Positions 22,039-31,099 of a DNA stretch of 64,000 nt are shown here, piece after piece. The position numbers were made by a program, and so were the translations under genes. Source of the DNA: Cyanophora paradoxa (lineage: Eukaryota; Glaucocystophyceae; Cyanophorales; Cyanophoraceae). The stretch's first letter is position 1. The number at the start of each line of letters is the position of its first letter. Location of the stretch: the NCBI GenBank assembly GCA_004431415.1, contig QPMI01000687.1, positions 1 through 64,000 of the forward strand, written 5' to 3'. The notes beneath the pieces are model-generated. The model worked only from the letters and a program-made list of their open reading frames with translations. It ran no database searches and was not told where the DNA came from.

Positions 22039-25000
22039 TCACAGGCGGCCGGTGCCGTCGGTGGAGCGGCTCTTCCTCGCGGCGCGGCCGGCCCCCAGCA
22101 CTGCACCGGCCCCGCCCCGCGTCGGCCCCCGGGCGCGCGGGGCGGGGCGGGCAGCCGCGGACCGGAGGTGAGGAAGTCGAGGGTGTGCGGGTCGTGCTCG
22201 GCGGGGCCCCCGCGAGGGCCGCCTCGTGCCGCGCCTTGCACTCCACCGCCAGCTCGCGCACCTCCTCCTCTAGCGTCCGGCGCGCCCCGCGCGCCGCCCC
22301 TCCCGCAGCGCCGGCGCCCCGCTCCGCAGCACCTCCTCCAGCGCCGGCACCTGCCGCGCCGCGCCCTCGGCGGGCGGCGGGGGTGCGGGGCGCGGGGGGG
22401 CGGGCCTGGCTGCCGAAGGATGCGATGAAGGCGTCGAGGGCGTTGTCGTCGCCGGTGTGGACGTAGGCGCGGTGCGCGGCGAGCACGAGCTCGAGCGCGT
22501 CGCTCAGCCGCTGCGCACGCAGCTCCAGCGCCTCCCCTGCCCCCGCCCCGCGTCGGGCCCGGGGCGGCGGCGGGGGGCGGCGCGGACGCGGGAGCGGAGG
22601 TCGGCGAGGAGGGAGGAGACGAAGGCCGACTGCGCCGCGTGCACCCGCCGGTGGAACGCCGCCTCTGCCGCCCCCGCCGCCGCCGCCGCCCGCCGCGCCC
22701 CTCCGCCGCCTCCACACGCCGCCACACCCCCGCAGGTACTCCTCCAGCTCGGGGCCCCCGCCCTTTCCCTTCGCCACCGCCTGCGGGAGGGCTCGGGCGG
22801 GCGGGGCGGGGCGGGGCGGTGGGGTGACGCGGCGGGGCGCACGCGGGCGCCGGCGACGAGCTCGTCGGCGGAGGGGAGCGGGGCGGGGGCGGGCCGGCAT
22901 CCTCGTCGGCCCGCTCGCCCCGAGGTCCGGCGCGCTCGCCGCCGTCCCGAACACGTCGCGGACCCGGTCGATGCCGGCTGGGGCGGCCTTCCCCCGAGGC
23001 CCGGGACGCTGCCGGCGCTCAGCGGCGCGGGGCGGGGCGGGCGGGCGGGCGGGGCGGACGCGGCGGCGGCGGGGAGGTCGGCGCTGGGCGGGAGGACGGC
23101 GCCGAGGGCAGCGAGGTCGGCCGCCACGCGCGCCGCCGCCCCCGCCGCCCGCTCCACCGCCTCCACCACCCGCGACTGCCCCCCGTCAGCCGCGGGCGGG
23201 GCGGGGCAGGGCGGGGCGCACGTGGAAGGGGCGAGGGCGAGGAAGAGGGGGGCGGCGGGGCGGAGGGCGGCGTGGAGGGCGGAGAGCTGCGCCTGCAGGC
23301 CGCACAGGCGGCCCTCGAGCGAGCGCATCGCCTCCGGCTCCAGCGCCGCCCGCTCCCCCGGCGGCAGCAGCACCGCCTGCCCCGCGTGAGGCGCGGAGGG
23401 CCGCCCGGGGCCGGCGGGGCGCACGCCGCGGGCGAAGCGGGGGGCCCCGGGGGCGCATCCGAAGGCGGCGGGGAGGGCCGAGGAGCGGCGCCTGCGTCGC
23501 CTGCGCGCACGCCCGCCGCACGTCCCCGAGCCGCCGCCTGCGCCCCGCCCCGCCCCGGCCCGGCCCGCGTCACCGGCCGGGCCTCGGCGCACGAGGGGCA
23601 GGGGCGGGGGCGCACCGGGCGGCGGCGGCCCACTTGGCGGCGTCGGCGAGGGCGGGGCCGGGGTCGGGGCGGCGGCGGCGCGCTCCTCGAGGGCGGCGAG
23701 GGTCCCCTCCGCCTCCGCCACCAGCTCGTCCCGCGTCCGCAGGGCGCCCCACTGGAGCCCCACCTGCGCCCCCTCAGCGGCGGCCCGGGGCGGGCGGGGG
23801 CGGGCGGGCGGGCCTGGCGCTCGAGCTGGAGGCACTGGGCCTTGAGGAGGAGCAGGCGCCGCGGGTCGGGTGCGGGTGCAGCGCCCGGGCCCCGCCGCCC
23901 CGCTCGCGGCGGCGGCGGCGGCGGCGGGGGCGCCGGCGCGGCCCTCGGCGGGGGCCTCGGCGACGAGCTGGTCGCAGAGGGCCTGGAGGGCGGCGAGGCG
24001 GGCGGCGAGGGTCGCCTTCTCCCGCCGCAGCCGCCGCACCCGCTCCGCCCCGCCTCCCGCTCCATCGGCTGCCCCGCGTGAGCGGCGGGGGACGGGGGGG
24101 ACGGGGGTGGGGGGGGGGGGGATGGGAGGGGGTGCGCACGGCGTCCTCCTCGCCCTCGGGCTCGTCGTCGCCGGCCTCGAGGGTGCCCATCGTCAGCCCC
24201 GCCCCCGCGCCCCGCCGCACCGGCCCCGCCCCCGCCTCCACCGGCACCACCGCCCCCGACAGGCGCGGCCGCGGCGCCCCCAGCGGGGCCCGCTCCGGGG
24301 GCCCCGGCGAGTGCCCTCCAGGAGAGATGGGGACGGGGAGGCGATCGCGCGCTGGCGCAGCGTCGGGCGGGCCCGGGCAGACGGGCGGGGAGCGCACCTG
24401 CCGGGGGGCCGACGCGGGCCGCTGGCGGGAGGAGGGGCTCGGGAGGGGCCCGGCGCCGGCAGAAGGGCCGGCGGCGGGCTTGGGGGAGGCGGAGGGGAGG
24501 GCCGTGGACGCGTCGGGCTGGGGCGCGTGAGCGGGGCGGGGCAGGGCGGCCGGGATGAGGCACCTTGTCAAGGCTCCGGCGGGACCCCGGGGCGTCACTG
24601 GAGGAGAAGGAGTGGCTCTGGGGCAGGTGGTGGGGCCGCGGCGGGGGCGGCCCTGGCCCCGACGGCGCCGCCTGCGCGCTGGCCATGCCGAGGAGCGAGG
24701 CACGCCGCAGGTGGTCCACCAGCAGCTGCATCGCCCCGTGGCACGCCCCGCGCCGCTGCAGAAGCTGCTGCCCCGTCGCCGCCTCCGCAACACCGAGCGC
24801 CTGCGCGCCCCGTCACACGGCGCGCCCTCGCCGCAGCGCGGAACGCGCCTTCAGCTCCTCAGCGACAGCGCGGAAGAAGACGGCGCGGAAGGCGAGCTCG
24901 TTGGCCTGCCGCTCGTCCGCGCTCCGCCCCTCTCTGCGCTCCGCCGCCTTGTCCCGCTCCCGATCGGCAACCAGGCCCTGGCACGTCGACGCGTCACAGC

Positions 25001-25275
25001 AGTTACTGCCAGCATAAGAGTGCGCGGCAACGTACCGGGAGGACGCTAGACGCCGGGGATAATTTGCTGAACAATGTCACCAGAACCTGGCGCGCTGTCG
25101 AGAAGGAGAGCTCGCTCAGCTCCTTCTCAGTGAGCAAGCTGAGCTCGGGGTGGCGCCGGAGCTGCTGGAGCAGCCGTGGGATGTTGGCCGTCGCCGAACC
25201 CGAAGAGCTCGCCTTCGCGGCGTCGGGCGCTCGGCGTGCGTCCATTGAGAGCGCCGGCGCTGGCGCCGCTTTCAA
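22039..25275 (-). CDS. Unknown large coiled-coil protein
   Basis: I do not recognise the family. Exon 1 (ATG at 25275 or 25245) carries a helical segment IPRLLQQLRRHPELSLLTEK. The next exons give ANELAFRAVFFRAVAEELK (about 24860-24910) and MQLLVDHLRRASLLGMASA (about 24730), followed by a Pro/Ser-rich linker and a series of Leu/Ala/Arg/Glu-rich coils: LRREKATLAARLAALQAL (about 24040), TRDELVAEAEGTLAALEER (about 23720), SLEGRLCGLQAQLSAL (about 23310) and VHTGDDNALDAFIASFG (about 22450). The proposed stop is at 22039 after a GT-AG join near 22170-22105. Small GC-rich introns separate almost every segment and several joins are uncertain. Composition suggests a cytoskeletal or centrosomal scaffold, which is only a guess. 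It is divergent from MDM35. Confidence 0.45.
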
Positions 25276-25482
25276 AGCGCCTCGTCGACGCGCTGCGGGA
25301 TCCGGAGGTCGAAGACGAAAACCCGAAATCGAACCCGAGTCTCTGACCTAGCTTTTTGAGCGGAGACGAGCGAATCCGACGGCCCCGCGCGTCCGAAAGC
25401 AATAGCAGCGAGCGGCCGAGGCACAGCGAGCGCTGCGGAACCGCTTTCTGAACGAGTAGGCACAGCAAGACGACAGCGCCAG

Positions 25483-25993
25483 ATGAACGAGTTCAAGCAG
25501 GCTTGTCCCGAGTACAAAGAGAAGTACCAACAGTGCTTCAACGAATGGTGCGCGCCCTGGCCCAGCTAGCTCGCGCGGAAGGGCTGGTGGGATGGCGCTA
25601 GAGCGAGAGGCGGCGCGGCCGTGGCGCCCCGAGCGGTTTGTGACGGTTGGCTGACAAGCTGACCTCCTGCGCGCTCGCTCGCTCTTGGTTTGCAGGTACA
25701 AAGAGCAGGCGCGTTTGGCCCCCTAGCCGTCCGCGCCGCGCGCTACCGCGTGCGCTTGAGGTCGGACGCTCGCGCACCGCAGTTCCTGACGGGGAGGATG
25801 GCGAGCAACGCGTGCAAAGAAGAATGGGAGGACTTCCGCGTCTGCATGCAGGTGCGGCGCGTGCGAGCCACCGTCGCCGTCGTGCCGGCGCCTTATACGC
25901 GCGCAGGCGTTCATGAAAGTCAAGGCGGAGACAGATGCGGGCAGCGGCGCGGCTCAAGGAAAAGCACCGAACAGCGGCGCCGGTGCCCGATAG
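25483..25993 (+). CDS. MDM35: TRIAP1/MDM35-type mitochondrial twin CX9C protein
   Basis: The family binds PRELI/Ups lipid-transfer proteins in the mitochondrial intermembrane space and supports phosphatidic-acid transfer for cardiolipin synthesis. Four exons were placed to the base: 25483-25547, 25696-25708 (13 nt), 25783-25851 and 25907-25993. The product has 77 residues. The first CX9C motif is ACPEYKEKYQQCFNEW, the family-typical FLTGR follows, and the second CX9C is NACKEEWEDFRVCMQ. All four cysteines have the correct spacing. The second intron (25709-25782) has a GC donor after the micro-exon; the others are GT-AG. The tail is short and unremarkable. Divergent from the unknown coiled-coil gene, convergent with the cathepsin gene. 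Confidence 0.93.
25696..25708 (+). other. 13-nt micro-exon of MDM35
   Basis: GTACAAAGAGCAG lies between a GT-AG intron (25548-25695) and a GC-AG intron (25709-25782). It supplies Trp-Tyr-Lys-Glu-Gln and is needed to join FNEW to FLTGR in frame. Confidence 0.85.
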
Positions 25994-26559
25994 CGGGGGC
26001 TCCTGCCCGGCGCGAGGCGCGCCGGGCGCCTCCCGAGCTCATGGTCAAGTCCGGCTGCTGGCCCTGCGGCGCTCGCGGAACGCTGGCCGGGCCCGCGCGC
26101 GCCGGTCCTGCGCGCCCGCTTCATTTGCAAGCGGAAAGTAGTGGAACAGCCGACGTTGCCGAGTCGCGATCCAAACAGTCTCTCTCTATATCTACGTATA
26201 CTAAGACTCTCTTAAGCTTCGGATACAAGTAGGCGACACCCCCGAGTTCATGTCTCGGCGCCTGCCCCACTCGGCCAGGGAACTCGGGAGCCCGCAATTT
26301 GCAATTAGCGATTCGCACGAGATAGAGCAGTCCTGTATGTAAACACGACTTCGCAGCCAAGCGGTAGAAACCTATTCAAAAGTTACTGATCGCGATCGCG
26401 AGCTACAATTTTCAAAAGCGCTAGCTAATTATAAAAGTCTTGGTCGACCCTTGTGCGCCGAGAGCGTGGCGTCATATGCACAGGCCTTGCAATTGACGTG
26501 CGCCGGGCTCGAGGCGGCGCCGCGGGCCCGGCGCCCCCGAGGGGCGCGGCGGGGGCGGC
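25994..26559. other. Convergent intergenic region
   Basis: 3' flanks of MDM35 (+) and the cathepsin gene (-). It includes an AT-rich stretch at 26160-26440. Nothing coding recognised. Confidence 0.5.
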
Positions 26560-26944
26560 CTAGCGGGCCCACGCCGGCTTGACCGAGGGCGGATGCCAGT
26601 AGCGGGAGATGGGAATGGGGTCGACGGGCGCCGAGCGCTCGAGGTCGATGGTGGCGTACATGCAGCCGCCCTCGACGCCCATGTTGTCGGCGCCCATCTT
26701 GAGCTTGAACCAGCCGTCCTCGCCCCAAAAGGTGCCCCAGGTGTTGCGGATGAGCCAGTACTCCTCCCCCGTCTTCTCGTCGACGCCCCAGCCCGAGACG
26801 GCGACGTCGTGGTCGTAGTCCTCCACGCTCCACTCCGTCTTCTCCGCGTACACGCCCCCCGCGTAGTTGTACTCGAAGTTGTCCGTGCACTCCATCCCCT
26901 GCCCCCGCGCCCCCTCAGCCGCCCGTGGGAGAGGCGCCCTGGGC

Positions 26945-26975
<31 letters not shown>

Positions 26976-28409
26976 GGGGCGGGGCGGGGCGAGGCGCACG
27001 CAGATGATGGGCCCGTTGGCGAGGATCTCGGCCTTCATCGCGTGCGTGTTCATCGTCGGGATCCGCCCGTAGTGCTTCACGTACCACTTCCGGTACTCCT
27101 TGATCGCGCTGCCGCCCGCCGGGTCGCCCCGGCCCGAGGCGTGCCGGGGGCGGGGCCGGCGCGGCTCACTACTTGGTCTTGCGGTCGGACTCGGCGTTGT
27201 TGCAGATGCACTCTTCCTTGCAGTGCGCAAAGTTCTTTTGATGCTTCGGCACGCACTCGGTCCCCGTCGCCGCCCGGTACGGCTGGCAGGTGTTGTCCGG
27301 GATCCCGTGCTGCCCGCTCCGTCAGGCCGGCGCTCCCCAGGCCGGCGCCCGGAGATCAGACCTTGCGGGCGAAGCCGAGGACGCACATGGCGTCGCCACC
27401 CTCCTCGCAGTCACCGCAGTCCTGGCAGTTGAGCATCACCTGGTGGGCCTGCGTGACAAACTCTCGTCAACACGGTCCAGCTGGGCATTCTGAAAGTGGA
27501 GCACAGAGCGCGTACGAGGGTGATCGCCGGGTACGAGGCGTTGCGCGCGATGTGAATGCGGTCGCTCAGGGCCTGAACCGACGAGAAGACCCAGCAGCCG
27601 CCGCAATACTGTGCGTGCGCGTCAGAGAGTGCTCCGCACGCGCAATCCTCAAAGGAAAACGCTCGTACGTTGGGGAGGTGCTGCTGGCTGTTCTGAGTGA
27701 GCACTACGATTGACGGAGTCAGCCAAGAGGTCGCGTCGCAGAGGCATATGAAGCCCGCAGCGCGTACTGTTCCTGCCCGACACATTACGCCAGTCCCTGC
27801 TCATACACATCAGGAGGGACCGTGGGGAGCGCGAGGGATGGAGGATCGCGCGCAGGGTCGCGATCAGAAGGGACGCACCACTCCTTGGGAAGATCCTCAG
27901 GGGCTAGCACCTGCAATCGCACAAGAAATGCACGTATGAGCGCGAAGGCCAATGGAGCGCAAAGACGCGAGCCAGGACCGAAAGGTCAGGAGGACCTGCC
28001 CTTTGAGAGCACACACGCGCACCTCCCAAGGGGCCTCACCCATAGGATAGGCATGGCCCTCGAGGTACGGTGCCATGACTGCGATACGCGCAGCACGATT
28101 CTCCTTCGTGAGCCGCCCGACTCGCCGCCGAGAGCCTGGGTGAGTGGTTGGACGCGGGGGCAAAACTCCCCTATGATACGGCGCACCGTCGCGGCGGAAG
28201 GCGACTTGGGGCATAGCTGTCGTCCCAGACTGCCCCTGAGGCTGGATCGTGCCCCTCGCCTCGCGCAGCTGGCGAATTTCATTACGCTGAACAGCCGTGA
28301 CGATGACGAGGGCCAGGCACGCGAAGCACGCGACTCCAAACGCAGCAGCCCATTTCTTCGCCGTCGTACGCCTGATCGGGACGCCAGGAAGGAGGGGCTC
28401 GTCCTCCAT
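26560..28409 (-). CDS. Cathepsin Z/X-like papain-family protease with N-terminal signal anchor
   Basis: C1A cysteine protease closest to cathepsin Z (X). A hydrophobic segment WAAAFGVACFACLALVIVTA about 20 residues after the ATG at 28409 is a signal peptide or signal anchor. A prodomain-end motif LPKEW lies at about 27870. The catalytic Cys is in NYCGGCWVFSS, made by a GT-AG splice (about 27690-27605). Next are QVMLNCQDCGDCEEGG (about 27390), GIPDNTCQPY, CKEECICNN and EILANGPI (about 27020). The catalytic His is in DYDHDVAVSGWG and the Asn in WLIRNTWGTFWGE (about 26740). The stop is at 26560. The Gln-X-His-Leu-Pro before the active site resembles the cathepsin Z insertion. Expected site is lysosome or vacuole. 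One intron contains a G29 run. Confidence 0.9.
26946..26974. repeat. Homopolymer run of 29 G
   Basis: G29 on + (C29 in gene sense) inside a cathepsin-gene intron, followed by GGGGCGGGGC units. The same length as the run at 20187. Confidence 0.95.
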
Positions 28410-28450
28410 TTCGCAAAAGTGACTCCGTACCCCCGGAAGATCAAATCTCT

Positions 28451-30208
28451 ATGGAGCTCAAGCGGCCTTGCAGGGAGCGCGCGATGTACGCGGCTTGCTC
28501 GGCCGCACAGCTCGACAAAGCATTTTTGTCTCGTGCAGGCCCGAGCACCGTGAGCTCGAGCTGCTCGACGGCGACTGCGGCTGCGCGTGTCCGATCGAGC
28601 CAACCGGCTCGGAGAGCAAGCGCCAGCTTCCTCAAGCGCCCAACCATCGAGCTGGACACAGCCAGCCGCCGCTGGACAAACTCGAACTCTATCCACTTCC
28701 GTTCGATCGCTGCCAGGCAAGCCGGCAGCGCTTTTCGGCAGCGCTTTGAGCTCCCGAGAGGGATCTCTTTCTAATGCTTGCGATCTCCTCCGCAGGCGCA
28801 GCCCGCTTGCCCAGCTGCCGTTGAAGCCCGCCGTCCCCTGCAACGCGCGCATCTCTCCGGCGGAACGGCCGTACACGGCCGTCATGATCGTGCCTACGGG
28901 CATTGGTGCCTCAATCGGCGGCTACGCAGGAGACGCCCTGCCCGCGGCGCGCGCGCTCGCAGAGGTGCGCGGCCTGAGGCACGTCGAAGCCGCATGGCGC
29001 GACCCTCGGGGCGCCTCTCGCAGGTCGTGGACTGCTTGATCACGCACCCGAACGTGCTCAACGGCGCTCAGCTATTCTGGCCGATGCGCAACACGCTGTA
29101 CGTGGAGGGCTACGCGCTGGACAAGTTCGCCGCGGGCGAGTGGGGTGCGCGGCGTCCCGGGCCCCCGCGCCCCCCGCGGGGCGCCGCTGACCCTCGCCGC
29201 CGCGCAGGGCTGCGGCCGGTGCACTCGAACCGCGTGGGCCTGATCCTGGACGCGGGGATCGAACCGGAGCTGCGGCTGCGGCACGTGCAGGCGGCAGACG
29301 CGTGCCGGGCGACGCTCGGCCTGCAGGTCAGTGAGTACGTCGTCACTGACGAGCCGCTCGGCGTGGAGCTCTCCCGCTCCGCCTCGGGGGCCTCCTGGGG
29401 CACGCTGCGGAGCCCCGGGGCGCTGCTGCGGGCGGCGGAGGGCCTGCTGGCGCGGGGCCGGACGGACGCGGTGGCGGTGGTGGCGCGCTTCCCCGACGGC
29501 CTCGGGGACGAGGAGGCGCTGCAGGCCTACCGCGAGGGCCGCGGCGTCGACCCCCTCGCCGGCGCCGAGGCCGTCATCTCCCACCTCGTCGTCTCCCGCC
29601 TCCGCGTACCCTGCGCCCACGCCCCGGCCCTCGCCCCGCTCGCCCCGGACCCGGCCCTCGCCCCAAAGTCCGCTGCCGAGGAGATCGGGCACACCTTCCT
29701 CCCCTGCGTCCTCGCGGGGCTCGCGCGGGCGCCCCTGATCGTCCCCAGCCGGGCGGCCTCCGCGGCGGGGGACATCTGGCGCGAGGCGGTCGACGCCGTC
29801 GTCGCCCCGGACACCGCCTGCGGGGGGCCCGGCCTCCTCGCCCTCGCCGCCGGCACCCGCGCCCGCCTCGTCACCGTCCGCGAGAACGAGACCGCCATGC
29901 GGGCCGCCCCCGACGCCCTCGGCATCCCCGACGCCGCGCGCCTCCGGACCTACCTCGAGGCCGTCGGCTGGGTCGCCGCACACAAGGCCGGCGTCGACCC
30001 GGCATGCATCAGCCCGCGCGTGGAGCCCCTCCCGGAGGTCCCGCCCCTCCCCCGTCACGACTCCGTCGCCCAGTCCAACGGCGAGCTGACATTCCACTCC
30101 TTCTCGGCGACCGTACCCGGCGCCGGCCCCGTCCAAGGGACCGCACCTCCCCCAGCGAGTGTGCCTCCGCACTCCCCCGCACCCGAGCGCTCCCCTGCCG
30201 TAGCTTGA
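28451..30208 (+). CDS. DUF3326 family protein, function unknown
   Basis: DUF3326 proteins occur in cyanobacteria, algae and some bacteria and have no assigned function. The first conserved block is VPTGIGASIGGYAGDALP (about 28890). Introns follow, then LITHPNVLNGAQLFWP (29035-29080), YVEGYALDKFAAGEWG, NRVGLILDAGIEPELRLRH and YVVTDEPLGVEL with SASGASWGT (29335-29405). The rest to the stop at 30208 is one long exon ending in a Pro/Ser-rich tail. The 5' exons are uncertain: an ATG at 28451 opens a Ser/Arg/Ala-rich stretch that could be a plastid transit peptide, and a good acceptor (CTCCTCCGCAG) precedes 28796. The start is only about 40 bp from the divergent cathepsin start. Confidence 0.85.
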
Positions 30209-30482
30209 TCTGCAGCTCAGCACTGGTTCTGCGCGGCAGGGCAGGTTTGCGTACTCACTAGACTCACAGAGCCTCCTAGACATATGTATACATCGATCTA
30301 GCTAGATCTATAGAGCGGGCCTCACGAGCGGATCTAGACGTCGACTTAGCTTTGGATCGAGGGGCTCGGTGCTTGACGTCGGCCGCGGCCGGATCGGAAG
30401 AGGGGCGTGCGGATTAGTTCGCGGGGCCCGGGCGAAAGCGAGACTGTGCAGCGTGTCCGAGAGCGAGTCACTGTTGTGGTCG

Positions 30483-30768
30483 TTAGCTCTTGTTCGCTGC
30501 CGCCGCCGCGGCCCTGCGGCAGCACCGGTTCGACTACAGCACGCGCGACGTGTGCGCGGCACGACGCACTTTTGCTTGCATTCGCTCTGGAAGTTTCGGA
30601 CCTCCTCTTCGCACTTCTTCATGTCGTTGTTGTTCTCGGCGAGGCCTGCAGCGCGTCTCACGCGATGCCCCGAAGCGGCGAGGGGCGGTGCTGACACTTC
30701 TGCAGCATTTTCCAGTCGCATGGTGAGCGGTTCCCGATCTCCAGCTTTGCCGCGGCGCTCGGATCCAT
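30483..30768 (-). CDS. Small CHCH-type protein, COX23/CHCHD7-like
   Basis: Three short exons give about 59 residues: MDPSAAAKLEIGNRSPCDWK at the start, a GT-AG splice that creates the Cys of QKCLAENNNDMKKC, then EEEVRNFQSECKQK, and a last exon of Ala residues with a TAA at 30483-30485. The K-C-L-x-E-N-N-x-D-x-x-K-C core is typical of the COX23/CHCHD7 group of intermembrane-space proteins imported by MIA40. The cysteine spacings read here are C-X7-C and C-X10-C rather than twin CX9C, so assignment is to the superfamily and the spacing is odd. COX23 is linked to cytochrome oxidase assembly. A frame outside these exons has no family similarity. Confidence 0.65.
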
Positions 30769-30838
30769 CGAGCGAGTCAAGCGCCCCGTGTGTGTGCACC
30801 GAAGATGTCACAGTGTTTGAGAGCTAGTTGCGCTTTCG

Positions 30839-30905
30839 AAGGCTGCAGGCTGCAGGCTTGCAGGCTGTAGGCTACAGGCTACAGCTGCAGCCTGCAGGCT
30901 GCAGC
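30839..30905. repeat. Short tandem repeat of GCAGGCT type
   Basis: Eight or nine imperfect copies of a 7-8 bp unit (GGCTGCA/GGCTACA). A second small duplication follows at about 30975-31021 (GCTTGTCAYCCGAACAA, two copies). Confidence 0.85.
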
Positions 30906-31099
30906 TCGTTCAGGGATACCGAATCTAATTGGGGGTACAACCTGCAAAGGTGTGTGCGGCGTCGAGAAGCGAGAGCTTGTCACCCGAACAAGTGCATTCA
31001 CAAGCTTGTCATCCGAACAAAGCCAGGACAGGAACACTAGCACGCAGCAGGAGTCGCGTTTTGAAAATCCGACAGCGTTGTTCGGGCTATCTTACAAGG

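Noticed and set aside
22504-24731. Overlapping long frames of more than 500 residues on both strands
   Set aside because: Only short heptad-rich segments on - look like protein; the remaining lengths are GC-driven.
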